Source of the DNA: Blakeslea trispora
Taxonomy: Eukaryota > Mucoromycota > Mucoromycetes > Mucorales > Choanephoraceae
DNA length: 64,000 nucleotides
Direction of reading: 5' to 3'
Assembly (NCBI GenBank): GCA_025331445.1
Contig: JAIWNE010000014.1
Coordinates: forward strand, 62,001 to 126,000
Positions 35,749 to 48,890 of the stretch are shown one piece after another. The notes below the pieces were generated by a model that saw only the letters and a program-made list of their open reading frames with translations, was not told the origin of the DNA and ran no database searches. The position numbers and the translations under genes were made by a program. Every line of letters starts with the position of its first letter. The first letter of the stretch is position 1.

Positions 35749-38722
35749 TTAAAATAATGCATGATCATCATCAAACTGACAGTTTCCAAGAGCAGCAGCA
35801 CTTTCTTCTGTATCCTTCACACAACGGAAACCAATAGTAGCAGCACGATCAACAGAAGGACACATCAAAAGATACTTGCTATGTGTATCGTTACGATAGG
35901 CTTGAGGGAAATAATGGCCATTGTCTTGTGGTTGATAGTATGAACCTCCTCGAATAATAGCTGCAAGAAAATTAGGAATTTTTTTAAGTCAAGTCAGGTT
36001 CAGTCGGTATGATGTTATGTCTGCCCTTTTTTTTTTCTTTTACCTGCTCTAGTATGTTCGTCTTGATAGATATCTGTCCATTGCCAGACATTACCAACCA
36101 TATCATAAACACCCATACAGGAACGACCATGTGGGTGAGCATCTACTTCAGCAGGTGCATGAGTAGGGTATAGTCTGTCTCGGCCACGATAAGGAACAGG
36201 TACTTTAGCATCATCCCATTTATCTCCCCATGGATAAGTACGATATTCAGTACCACCTTGAGCTACATATTGCCATTCCCATTCATGAGGAAGACTAATT
36301 TAAAAAAAAAAAAAGAATGAGTATTTCTTTTTTTTTTCTGTTATTCTATATAAACTTACCGTTTACCAGCCCATTTGGCATAAGCTCGAGCATCTTCAAT
36401 GGAAACATGAGTCACAGGCATGTTGGCTCTATCAGCAGGATAACAACCACCAATCCAATGCTTCAAGAAATTAGTGCGATCTATAGGTTGGTAGTTTGTT
36501 TGATCCAAGAACACCTTGAACTGAGCTTCAGTGACAGGATAGGCATCCATGTAGAATGTCTTGATCTTCATGCGATAAGGTGCATGCAAAGTAGAAGGCT
36601 GGTGCTCCCAAGGGTATCGGATATCCATACCGGAATAATCGCGGCATGGATGATGCTGGTTCAAGCTCTTGACTTGGAATTCAAATACATCACCCTCAAT
36701 ACGGACCATACCACACAAGTCTTCACCAATAGAACGGCTAACGACCTTTTCATCCAAATCTTGCCAGAAGAGAGGTGTACTCAAGGGATAACAGGCAAGC
36801 TTCTTTTTACCACGACAATGCATGAGTTTCAAAAGATCATCAAAACCAGAAGGTCTTTGGGTTCCATCTGAGGTAGCAAACACACAGCCATAACCATAAG
36901 GCTCTATATCAAAACTAAGAGTGGCCAGACCATCACAGATGTTGGTTGGTTGAATTTCAATACCGTGCCAGACATCATAGTATTGCATGCCCATGTGGTA
37001 GTTGACAACGATTTGGTGACCTGTGATCTTGGCTGCACCACGATGAATAAAGTGCCAGACAGCTTGATCCTTGATGGTACGATGAATAAACTTGCTTGAG
37101 TAGACAGTCTCCCAGCAGACACAAGGAGAATGAGGTTCCCAATCGGGTGAAGAGTAAAAATCAGAACCGAAACATCGCATCATACTGGCTGTACGGAAAA
37201 TGGCTTCTGCATCTCTAGGAGATAATTGGTTGGATGTACCAAAGATGTTTTCCCAAATTTCAATGCCCAAACCTTTAAAAAGATACGGATGAAATGAGTT
37301 TTTCTTTTTTCCGGAAAAAGAGAGTAATAAATCTTACCATTGAAAAAAGCATTTTGAATCATTGTCGTCTTATTTCTAGACCATTTATCAGAAGCAAGTG
37401 CCATATGTTTAGATTCAATCAATTTGGTTGCTGAAACAGTAGGGACATGACTAGATTAGAAAGAAAGCGTTAGTTTTCTTTTTCTTTTGAAGGAGCAAGA
37501 ATCATCAAATTACATTTTTGAATCAAATTTCACTATACAGAAAAAGGGTAAAGTTTAGTCTAAATGTATTCATAAAAAAAATAATCTAATTTACCTGTCT
37601 TCATCACGTTCCATTGCAAATCCTTTTTTTTTTGAATTTTGATCGAGAATTGATTAGATAATGAAATTAAAGGAAAGGAAGGATATCAAAGCTTACATTA
37701 GAGGTAGTCAGATCAGAACATGTCTCGCTGTTAGGCTTGAATACCAAAGGGTAATTAATTTCAAGAGAAGTATTCCAATAGTCTTTAGTAAATTGAGGTA
37801 CATCGCTCACTAAGCCGTCTGCATTAAACTCCTCTGCAAAAAAAAAAAAAGTTAGTCATCGCCTTTTTAACATATTCTATGTTTTCTTACTAAGTAAACG
37901 AGGTAATATATAGCTCCAAGCAGCTTGGGGATCACGCTTCAAGAATAAAAAGATATTGTTATGTATTGGTTTAAAAAAAAGAGAGAGAGAGCTAAACTTA
38001 CTGTGCCATTATCTTCATTCAGAATAGCAAATAAAACCTTAATTTTCTTTGAATGAAATTCTTGTACTAACGATCGAATTCCAAGTGTACCTGAAAGAAA
38101 GAGTTCAATGTGTCTGTTCTATCATCTCTCTCTTTCTATATGCTTACCTCCAGGGAGACATCTAAGATAATCCTCAGAATTACGACTATCACAACCCAAA
38201 TTAGGTAAAGTAGACCAAATCTAATGATTGTTTCTTTTAAGTGACTAAAATTCATTCATTGTATACAGTCAACTTACCACAACTGAATCAATAGCACCAT
38301 AACGCTTTTCAATATCTGTTTAATAAATTAAAAAGACGCGCCTGTTAGCCTTTTCATTTTGTTAGATAGATGACATGTCTTTACCTTTGACATAACGATC
38401 CACTGTAAACTTATTAGTGACAGGATTATAAAGATAAAGATCGTTGACCATGACATGAGGTTGAACATAGTTGCTTTGAACCCACTTTATTTCAAAAGAA
38501 CAGTCAATCACTTTATCGTTTCATTGTTTATAAAATGCTTACCTGGAGTTCAGGAACATCATATCCAGTCATGGCTTGATCCTCTGAGTTTTTCAATTGC
38601 TCAAGGCGCCATTTTCTCAAACGATGAGCCCAATCCAAGTAGTCTTTAGGAGAGATAGGACCTTCTATTTGTTCAGACTTGATTTTGAGTTCATTGTTTT
38701 CGGAATAAGCCTTGACGAGCAT
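35749..38722 (-). CDS. TIM-barrel/formylglycine-generating-enzyme (FGE-sulfatase) domain fusion protein
   Basis: Thirteen exons summing to 732 codons plus stop: 38722-38543, 38484-38385, 38315-38278, 38220-38148, 38090-38002, 37936-37891, 37833-37697, 37622-37595, 37532-37514, 37450-37338, 37272-36360, 36294-36044 and 35960-35749. The N-terminal half (WVQSNYVQPHVMVNDLYLYN, LPGGTLGIRSL, FNADGLVSDVPQF, AFFNGLGIEIWENIFG) resembles the glycosidase-like barrel fused to FGE domains in some bacteria. The C-terminal third is FGE-like: [60 protein letters not shown] and GFRC. The substrate is unknown. Two exons are only 19 and 28 nt. Confidence 0.82.
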
Positions 38723-40887
38723 TTCGATTTAGAGGAAAAAAAAAAGATGTAAAGAGTAAACAAAAGACCAAATCTTGCTTGTCTTTTTATATGCTATTTG
38801 AAATATGCTTTTTTTTTATGCAGAGAAGTCAAGAACAATAAAATTCTTGTCCTTCTGCGCCTCTCTCTCCCCCCTCTCCTTTCTTTAAGCTTCTTCTCTC
38901 CTTCTTTCACCCTCTTTGATGAAGCAGATTCTTTTTTGAATCGTTCTCTATTAAAAAAACATTCTCTGCTCTATTGAGAAAAGCAAGAGATGTGTCTTTC
39001 AAATTTCAATTTATTAAACAAGAACCAGTTTAACCAAGTCCATCAAAATGACGTGTCTAGCTTATTCTTTTTTCAAGTAATTTAACTAAATTTGCAGTTG
39101 AAAGAAAAGTAATGCAAACATTTCTTTATCAAGTACTAAGAAAGAGATGTTGGTATGTTTCTGAATGAAATAGTTTGAATTCTTAGTGTGCAGAGCACCT
39201 ATAGCTCTTGCACTAAGAGATTCAAGTAAGCTATTCTGATGGTCTGATGGCCTAAAATAGTTTTTACTTGTAGGGATTACTTGGTATCTCCTTAAGAAAT
39301 GTAAACATGACTTGCAATTCGATCTTCCACTCATCTTTTATCGCTTTATATGCTTACTCACTAAAAAAAAAAAGAGATCAGTTCATTCATCTATCTTTTT
39401 ATGTCAGCTATACTAAGGAAAGCACTAAAGAAAAAAAAAAGAGTCAAAGAATTTGAAGGCCCTGAAATATGCTGGAGCAGCAGAAGGCAAGAAGCTAATT
39501 TTGGTTCCCTAAAAGCAGGATCAGCGATCGTCTAATTACTCTTTTCAAAAGTATCACAATCTATTAAAGTGATCATCCTAATGGCTAAATGTAGCTGTTT
39601 GTTATTATAACAATCAAGAAAGGTATATGTTGAATGATTGTTTCTTACTAAAATGTAGATACCTATGTCACTTGCTATACCATATAAGTGTAGTTTATAT
39701 ATAAAAAAAAAAGTAAGAAACAAAAGAGAGAGAGAGAGAGAGTCATCACTTTATTAAGGTTAGATGATGAAAGCAATTCATGTTTTCAAGTAAAGTGCCT
39801 CTTGATGGGGAACAAGAAAAGAAGATATATGTAATAAGTGCTCCCTGTCGACGCGTATTCAACAATGACCCTGGGATGTACCTTATTGCAACAATCAAGC
39901 TAGGATAATAACAAGCGATATATAATATGTAAATGCGTGCCTCCTCTTTTTTTTTGGCATAAAAATAGATTTAGCTGCAGCAATCAAAGTGATGCACTTA
40001 CTAAGCTCTTAGCATATTTAATGGTAAAATAAAGTGTGATTTTGTATCCGTAGATCTCTCTTCCTCATTTATCTCAGCTAACATATTCCTTTTTATAGTT
40101 AAAGAAGCCCCCTTTTTTCTATTTCTTTATGTGTACATATATTCTAGTTACAGTTGTACTGAAAAAAAGGATTGACTTTACCCCCCCCTTTTCTTCGTTT
40201 CTCCACCAAGTGAAATAAAGGTTCAACAGCTCTTTTTTATTGTTATTATTAAAAAAAACATCCATCAAACAGACAAAATAGCAGTAGTTTATTCTCTGCT
40301 TTATCCTATTTATAACATTGGAGGCTAAAATACCCTAATTTTTTGCTTTAGTATTCTTCAATGCAGGGCAGACTTCTATTTCGATAACCTATGTCAACAT
40401 TTACATAGTGGAGAAGGATATCCTTCTGCTGGAAACCATTCTTCTCCTTTTTTTTGAATGATAGTTTTGCAAGTACATGCATAAGCTGAATCTCTTTCAA
40501 AACATGGATGCGTTGTTGTCATTTAAAAAAAAGTTGACTATGCAACATCCCTTTTGTTGTTGCTAAAGGTAATTTTGTTCCTTACCTCTCCTTTCCGGGT
40601 CTTGTATCTATTGGTACAGGAGGATGAGACTATAGAGAAATTTTGTATGCCATTGTCAGTTAGCCATTTATGAGAACCATCCTATTCTACATGTTTAAGG
40701 CTGCCTTTCTTGTTATAAACAAGATTGTGTATAAAGACAAGGTCATAGAGAGAAAATTAATATAATGAACTGCCATCCATAAAGAAAACTTTGATTGGCC
40801 CATCTATCTTTGCATTTATCAGATTTCGAAATTTTCGATTCTTTTATTTTTTTTATTGCCATATTTTTATTTTGACCAAGATCAGAT
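38723..40887. other. Long intergenic region between divergent genes
   Basis: About 2.2 kb of AT-rich sequence, with a (ga)n microsatellite near 39726. No exon, structured RNA or repeat recognised. Confidence 0.4.
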
Positions 40888-43847
40888 ATGGTCCATACAT
40901 TCTTTCTACTCGATGGACATCCAAACGTATTCAACCAAACTACACGATTCAATAACGAACAAGTAGACCCAACGCGTAAATGAAAGAGCGAAAACAAACA
41001 AAAAAAAAGTTGCACTCTAAGCTTGCTTTCAACTAGAACAACTACCACTATTTCCTCTCTGGGCCAATATGGTTCAAAGCACCATTGAATTTTGTCGTGT
41101 TGTTTGGGATCTAGAACATCTTCAAAAATATCCTGCAAGTTTCTTTTCTATTTTTTCATTTTTAAATCGAAATAAGAATAAGACTAACTTTTGATAGATC
41201 AATGTCTTTGTGGCAGGTGCTACACCTATCCTGCTAAACACAATAGAACAACAGCATACTCGATATTTAGAATCCCAATTTCCTCAAACTCAACCTAGAC
41301 ACATTTATACCCATGATCGTATTCAGACAACGATTGAAAGCATACTTGACATGTATATGGACCAGAACAAAGATAAACTAGTCCATCGTTGTCGTATTAT
41401 CATTTTGGCTGTAGCAAAGCAATTTACAGAGCAATCCTTTGAGTAAGAAAAGTGGATCATGTCTGTTTATGGTGTACTCATGAATTGTCTAGGTTTAGAA
41501 ATAATGCAGAAGATTCAGTGCGCGATCTTCGCTTAATGGCATGTGAAGCAATTGAAAAGCTAAGCAAAGAAGGCAAAAAGTAAACCTATAGATCTCCTCC
41601 CCTTTTTTTTATGATATTGTTATTCATATGTTGATAGGATAGATCATGTAGATATTGATGTCTTGCGTCTATTACCATTTGTTGAAAAAGAGAGACCATT
41701 ACCGAAATCAATCTTGTCGAAACAAATCACTCCACAGCTTACCATGTCAATTCACAATATCCCCAATGGTCAAGATGATTTAAAGTATGCCATGAAGCAT
41801 TTGGCTCAGCTTTATTACAATATTCATGTGTTACATATTTCCAATATTCCAATGAAGGTAAATATATATAAAAGAAGGCAACATCAAAGTGCTTTATCTC
41901 TTCCTTTTTTTTTTAGTCAACTGAACAAGTAGCCGTTACCCGTACTGTGACTCTATTCTATCAAGCCAATGGACTTCACTTAATAGATCAGAAAAAGCCT
42001 ATTTCTGGTAGACAGTTACATCACCCAGCTTACCTTGAACATCGTGAATTAGAATTGACATATTCAAAACGTAGTAAGCGAGCATTACCAGGTAAGTCGC
42101 TGATTCTCTTTTGTATTGTAGATAAAACTGACTGTCATTGATAGAGCATGAATGGTGTACCTGTATGCATAGCATTTCGCCTCTTTATGTAATGATCATG
42201 CTTAAAAAGAGAGAAGAAAAAAAGTCGTGTTCTCATCTCTCTTGTTTTATGATTAGCTTTATGACTTGGCTTCAGAAGTCTTTCTTGATATGACACTTCA
42301 AGGTAAAAAATTGGCTCTTTAAAAAAGCAGTCATGCTAAATGTAATTCTAGGTAGCATATCTTACCTTATAAAGGATGGCTCGGTGTCTTGGTCTCATGT
42401 ACTGATGGCACATCATGAGGGTATCTTTCTTCATTGTCTCGATAGTCAACTTCATGACCAATTTGCTGAGATTGAAAAAGATGGGATACAATCAACCAAG
42501 GTCAAGATAGAGGGTAAAAACACAGTCCAGCCTACCATCTTGAAGACATCTGAATTAGTAGATACTGTTTTACGGCCTAATCTATTCGACAATGTACATC
42601 AATACTTGGCAGCCATCCGTAGTAACTCCATGTGCAAGACAGTGCCCATCGATCCATTCCGATTCTCTCATCATCTATTGATTACACACGAATTGGATCG
42701 AAACAAACTGCATACATCACGCTCCATTGAGAAATCAACACGATGGCGTACCTGTTTCAGAAACTGTGAAGGCACAGATCGCTTTCCAGTGACATTAGAG
42801 AAGACTGAGTCAATTGAGGATCTAGCGAATGACGTACTGAATGGTATCCCTCGGAGCTCTGGTTTCGGTGTCGCTATAGGTCTTGTACGGGATTTGTTTG
42901 AGCAACTACAGGATGTGTTTGTGAAGGATGTGATACTTGAGAAAGAAGTGAAGCCTACAAAGGAACTGATCTCAATGCTTGTGTCTCAGTTAGTTCAAGG
43001 CATGGAGGGTTCACAGAAATCGTTTATCAAAGGATTATCCAAGCAAGAAGCTAGGTTGGTCTCAAAGAAACTGTTGGTAGCATTCTACCTCATAGGAAAG
43101 AGATTCTCAACTGATTCAGAACAACATCGAGAGGTAAGCACATCATCAACTACAGGAGATCATTGTATTGATTTCTTATTTTAGCTTTGTCTGTATATTA
43201 TGTCTACCATGGAAGCACTGAAAGAGCAAGTCACACAGACAACAGAACCATCTCGAGTGAAAAAGGAAGAGAATGTCATTCAAGATGTCTGGAGTCAAGT
43301 AACACGCTACGAAAACATGTCTTTAAGAGAACGGGAAGAAGCTGCTCAGGGTATTATACCAGACATGAAGCGACCCATGTCCAATGAGCCTGTCCCCTTT
43401 TCAAACCAACTCCCTCCTCACCTATTTAAGTCATCCTCCGGACAGACATCCACCATGACTTCGCAACCTTCATCAGCTAAAATCAATCCTGCCTTTCGTT
43501 CTCGTCGAGGCAACAATCCAATCGACCCAAGATTTCAACCACCACCAAAAGAGAATCAACCCAGCTATCCTGATCCTTCTGCAGCTGTTCCCTATCTAGT
43601 CTATATTCGTCCTACTCTAGAGGAAAAGGCAGAGGAAGAGAAGGCAGAAGAAGATAGTCTGGGTGAACCTGGTAATCTACTGTGGCTCTATTGGATGCAC
43701 GATAAAACCAGAAAGAGAGGTATTCAAGAAGAAGGGGATCTGAGTAGCGGTACCGAATTGGTACACAAGGATCATGAATGGAAGCGTGTCAAAAAAGAGT
43801 TTTTAGGTCGTATGGCATTAGCAGGTGAAAAGGGAGAGACGACTTAA
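40888..43847 (+). CDS. Asunder/Integrator subunit 13 (INTS13) homologue
   Basis: Ten exons: 40888-40975, 41037-41134, 41198-41442, 41493-41579, 41638-41857, 41917-42091, 42145-42188, 42257-42302, 42352-43133 and 43185-43847, giving 815 aa. Blocks aligning with animal Asunder: HTFFLLDGHP (VWA-like strand near the N-terminus), WANMVQSTIEFCRVVWDL, NVFVAGATPILLN, HVLHISNIPMK and HEGIFLHCL. The C-terminal part is charged and Pro-rich with a final KRGIQEEG...WKRVKKEF. Intron 2 has a GC donor (GCAAGT). In animals the protein is part of the Integrator snRNA-processing complex and dynein regulation; function here is inferred. Confidence 0.82.
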
Positions 43848-43851
43848 TATT

Positions 43852-44852
43852 TTATTCATTCACTACTTGATTAAATCCATTTGACATGGCTTGAATACCC
43901 CATTGAACATTATGATAACCTTCTCTTTGACTCATGGCTTCTGCTTGTTGTCGAACATGTTTCTTCATCACTTTTGTATACAACCAAGACACAATCACCA
44001 TACCCACAGTGGCTAAAGTGAAAAAGATATAGCCAAAGTTCTGAGCTTTGCTAATATCTGTGTTGGTAGAAGCGATGATGACTTTGACAACAAATCCAAC
44101 GATCAGCACACTACCCCAACAGGCTGTTAGGATTCTCAGATCATTTCGAAAAATAGCCATGTGTGTATAAACCCAATTGAGTATCTTTGACTTGTCATTT
44201 TCTTTGTTCTTTAATCGCTGTTCGTCATTCTCATGGAGCTTCTCGCTTGCTTCCGTGCGAGGCATTAACTGGTTTGTGATCTGAAAGATTAAGGGACGAA
44301 GCTCAAATGATCCAACCTTGATTGGAATTAAAGACAATAGACAAAATACACCGATCAGTAAAGGGACGAGCGATTCACAGATAGAAGAAACAGCTTCTGA
44401 GGGTTGTGCTATAGACTGTCAATAAAAAAAAAAAGATTGAGTTAAGCCTTGTATTGAATGAAACCATTGGGAAATACATACAATGATGCCACTAATCAAG
44501 AAACTAATGCCTGCTACTAAACCGAGGATATCTATCTTTTTTGTTTTTAACATGCGCCTATTTGCAAGCATTTAATAAAATAAGAATTAAAGTTACTCAT
44601 TCAATCGGCTTACGTAATGACAATCATCAATGGAGGACAAGAGGCTACAATCATAGCCAAGACTTGACCGAGCCGAGGCTTTAAAAGTTGATAGAGCAAG
44701 ATAGGGAAACCTATGCTCCACAAGATAGCCAAAAGGATGTTTGTGATGGGCCGGCCCTCAAAGAACCGAAAGGAGAAAATGTCTTGAAGACTTCCTATAT
44801 CCATAGGAGCATCTTCATCTTGTCTCGATAACCTATAGGATGACTCTGGCAT
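43852..44852 (-). CDS. Multi-pass membrane protein (VC0807-like)
   Basis: Exons 44852-44614, 44557-44482 and 44415-43852 give 292 aa. About six hydrophobic segments: ITNILLAILWSIGFPILLYQLL, VLAMIVASCPPLMIVIT, ILGLVAGISFLISGII, LVPLLIGVFCLLSLIPI, ILTACWGSVLIVGFVVKVI and FGYIFFTLATVGMVIVSWLY. The pattern PLMIVITRMLKTKKIDILGLVAG recalls the VC0807/septation-protein-A-like family of unknown function found in bacteria and fungi. It ends only 5 bp from the stop of the Asunder gene on the opposite strand, so the 3' UTRs must overlap. Confidence 0.7.
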
Positions 44853-45004
44853 GAATTAAGAAAAAGAGAAAAAGAAAAGAACAGAAAAAATGAAGTTTTC
44901 AACGGAACTTGAAATAGAAGCAAATGGTCAAAAAAGTTGATTGGTTAAAAGCTTGACATCTTCTTTATAGAAAAAAAAAAAGGTATGTTTTTTTATTATT
45001 ATTA

Positions 45005-46873
45005 TCAACAGAACTTGTAAGAATCTGAATCGTCAATTAGCTTGGCTTGATGTTTAGCTTTAAGCTCAGCAAGTAAATTCTGATTCATGGCTGGTATATT
45101 GTTTCTTCTTCGTATTTCTTCATCACGTTTCTTGGCAGACTCAAGTTCAGTCAATAAACTCTCTTGTTGATGTTGCTTGGATGACTGTTGCTGGGCTGCT
45201 TTGAATAGTGGATTTTTATAGAGACTATGGACAGACATGTTATCATCATCTTGAGTAGTAGGTATTTCGTCAAACACAAAGGAAGGTGTCTGAACAGGAG
45301 GTGATGGTGTTGGATCATTTCTCTCTTGCTCTGCTGCATGAAACAGCTTACTATTGAATGCACTGGCCACAGGTGCATTCTTACTTTCAGCAGACCAAAA
45401 CCCGTCATCATTAGCCCATGTCTTGGAAACATCCTTCTTTTTCTCTTGTTGCACCTTGGGCATATGTTTCGTAATTCTGCCATGTGCAATGGTGGATGCT
45501 TTTCTTTCGTTCAAGCCATGTATTTCTCTCCAAAATCGATTACTAATACGACTTCCTCCAGGTGTACTATAGTCATTCAAGTGAATTAGAAGATAAAGAG
45601 AGAAAGAAAGAGCGGGGGGTGAGTGGTATACCTGATTGTCTCTGTGGATTTCAATTGATTGGTACCAATTTGCTCAATGATATTACGCTTTGGTGAGATG
45701 TGATGGTTAGGGGACTTTTTTTGTCTGTTGATCTATTGAGATGAAAGCCAAGTTAGGATATCCATTCGTTCATTCCTTTTTTTTAGATGAAAAGCTTACA
45801 AAAGGTGTATTAAGGGAATGTTTAGTGACATTGGATGGTTTTCTAGGGGTGATGGTTGGTTTGAGTGTAGGAGGTGCTTGTCTGATGGACTTGGGTGATT
45901 CGCGTACAACTGAGAATTGCTTAGAGAGAGGTGTTTCAAACATGGAGATATGATGATCAATGGAGCCAGTCCTGTTTGAGCCAATTAAAGGGCGTTCATC
46001 AAGTGAGCGAGACTCCTCTGTTGTTGCTCTTGAAGGTGTCTTCAAAACCATATCTTCTAATTGCATGCGTTGATCATGATCATCTGAATCATCCATGGAC
46101 ATGGCTGAGGAAAGCTCTTCTGCTAAAAATGATGACTATATAACAAAGAGAAGGGCGATTCAATTTCATGTACACTTGTCTTTCTCTTTCTCTCGCTTAC
46201 TTGTCGCTTAATACGAGACAAATTCTTTTGAAGCCTATCCATACGTTGTCTTTCTTCCAATAGTTGTTGCTGCAGTCGAGAAGCAGACATACTCGTCTTT
46301 CGAGCAGTATTGTAATAAGTGCTCGGTGTATCATCCATATCAAATTCAACCAAGGATGGTGTCTCGGCTACATCAGATTCCATATCTCGGAAAAATGGAT
46401 TTTGAACTGAATAGTTGTATCTTTTGGCATCTGATGGTCAAATATAAGTATGTCAATTTGAAAGATAAAAGACAACCATACCTTCGCGCAATGAGTGTCT
46501 TTCAATAAGTGGTGTTAATGAAGTACGGTTGCGTTCTTCTAATTCGTTTTTCTTTTGTCTTATAAGGTATCTTGTTCTATCTGTTGTTTCAATCGTTCTC
46601 TTTCGGATACGTGCCTAAAAAAAAGCCTGTGTAAACAACTTGAAGATAAAAGAAAAGAGAGAGAGAGAGATGGCTATGATTTACATCACTTGTTCTGGGA
46701 GATAATCGAGATTGTAAGTTGTCATAGAAACGGTCAAAGTCTTTTGTGGCGGTATCTTTACATTGCTTGACAGCTTGGTAAATAGGTGAAGCAATGGCTC
46801 TTAGTGGAGAAGCTATTGATTTTTCTGGTAAGGCCTCATAACCATCCACTCTCGTTCTTCTAGGTGAATACAT
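45005..46873 (-). CDS. Unrecognised coiled-coil, low-complexity protein
   Basis: Six exons: 46873-46685, 46614-46482, 46430-46201, 46135-45800, 45732-45632 and 45566-45005, summing to 516 aa with frame closed. It begins MYSPRRTRVDGYEALPEKS. A basic helical region (TRYLIRQKKNELEER) and a coiled coil (ASRLQQQLLEERQRMDRLQKNL) follow. Several S/TP motifs (KTPSR, FETPLS, LKPTITPRKP, STPGG) suggest phosphorylation by proline-directed kinases. A charged C-terminal coiled coil ends the protein. I do not recognise the family; a cytoskeletal or spindle role would be guesswork. Confidence 0.75.
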
Positions 46874-48890
46874 AATGGGGGCAAAAAAAAAGAGATGATT
46901 TTTTAAAGGGGTTAAAAAAAATATAGAGAAGGTCACAAAAAAAAATAGTGAAAAAAAAAGGGCGCGATTGATTTCACGCGTCTCGATCTGCCAGCTTAAA
47001 TTTGAATAACAATGATAAAAAACCAAGAAATTGCCATGTTAAAAAAAGCATTGTACTTAACATCAGAGAGAGAGAGACAAATGCAAGAGTCTACATCCTA
47101 TTTTTCATTGCCTGTTCTTACAAGATGATTTGAACATGAAGAAGTTCTGTAAACCTGTCGCTTGGTTTCCTGGTGATAATGGCATACCTGCCAAATTCAT
47201 TTTGACTTTAGATCTATCAGTTGTCACTATTGTCTTGCTTGAAAAAAAAAAAAAAGAAAAAAAAAACCTCAAATTAAATTCAAAAACAACAAACTCCTGT
47301 TTCATTGGTTCCTCTTTCGAACTATTATTTCAATGTGTCATTCCTTTCAACACGAACTCATTCATAAAAGTGTGCGATAAAGGTAGCCATTTTGATGAGG
47401 TTTGATTTAATGTCAATGAAAATGAGCCAAAGGTGAATGAATTAGCACCCGTCACATAACAAGGAATTTAAGCTTGGTCTGTGAGCCCTTTCTTTATCAA
47501 AGACAAGCAAAATGATGCCTATTGCTGTCTATAATGGTTTCATAAAGGCCTTTTACTGAGCGTACACTCCTTGCTCTGGGCTAATTCAGTATCTAAATAC
47601 AGCCATTGCTAACATTCTGTTCGTAACTCATCGACAAAAAAAACAGCTCGCAACGAATGGTTGTTTGTATGCGAGGAAGCTATCTTACAATGTAGCAGTA
47701 CTATGCAGTCAGGCAATCAAATCACACCTTCAAGAACACTCAGAGGGTCTTGGAGAACAGTTGAAGTATCATCAGCAAGTCTTGTGAAAGACTAAGATGT
47801 AAAACTTGCAGTGATAAAAGTTTTTTGCTTCATATGAAAGCATTTAACATTTCTTTTTTTATATAATTCTTGACCCTGCGCAATATGCGTCAGGAAACAT
47901 ATGCAATAGAGATTCAAGAGAATATCAAACGGGAGTTTACTTTCCTACAGCCTTCTCCTTGCATATACTTGCAACAAATTAGAATGACATTATACAATGT
48001 CAGAATGTAGTCTTCGTGAAAGACTATGCTCAACGCATTCAAATGAAGTTTCATCTCTCTACAATTGGCAAGATACAGTAGTGACTCAATTTAAGAGTTG
48101 TGCAATCTCTTTGACGTATATCACTTTAAGCGCTAGAATACTATTCAATTCAAGAGTATATAATATAAGGGAGCGCTTTTCATGAATATGAACACCCTTA
48201 AAACACTAGCAGTAGAATGGCTCGATCATTTGGTGTATTTGCTGATAATACTATAGTATTAACAAATCAAATCGGAAATCGATTTTTTAGTGTAAAAAAT
48301 TGGTTGCTAACCAAACCAAAATAAAATATTCTCTGACAAGGCACTCACGAATCAAGTAATTGCTGTAAATCGCCGAGGAAGCAAAATAAGTTACACAGGT
48401 TGAATCTGACAAAGTGTGTCTTCCAAAAAAAAAAAAAAAAAAGGCCAATTTCAATTGGGCTAATCATTGAAAGAATCATTTTGATATATGGTCTGAAATA
48501 AGCAAAGAAAAATACGAGCGATTTTTATAGCCGGAGACCATTTTAAGCTAGTTTTGAGTAGGCAAGTAAATCATTGCGATGAGTGAGAAAAAGTAAAGTG
48601 AGAGCTTGATGAGGCTAATGGCAAAAGCCTCTTTTTTTTTAAAAAAAAAAAAAATTGTAGAAAAAAAGAGTGAAAAAAGCGCGTTTTCTCTTTTAAACAA
48701 AATCCAAAAATGTAGCGCGATTTGCATATGAAAAAGAAGACACGCCCTTTTTTTTTTAAATTTTTTTCATGCAAAAAAAAAAAATTGAGGGAAGACTCCG
48801 ATTTTACTCAGATGAATAAATATAAAACAGTAAAGCTTTTCCCCTCTTTTTTTCTTTCTCTTTATCCGCCCTTGCAAGTGGGCTTGCCGC
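46874..48890. other. Gene-poor region
   Basis: About 2 kb, AT-rich, with poly-A/T blocks at 47240, 48426, 48635 and 48750. A segment from 48076 (cagtagtgactcaatttaag) faintly resembles the MITE tips at 19831 and 21706 but no matching right end was found. No gene supported. Confidence 0.4.

Noticed and set aside
48076..48280. Possible third MITE beginning cagtagtgactcaatttaag
   Set aside because: Only the left tip resembles the MITEs; no inverse right end or second TA could be placed.
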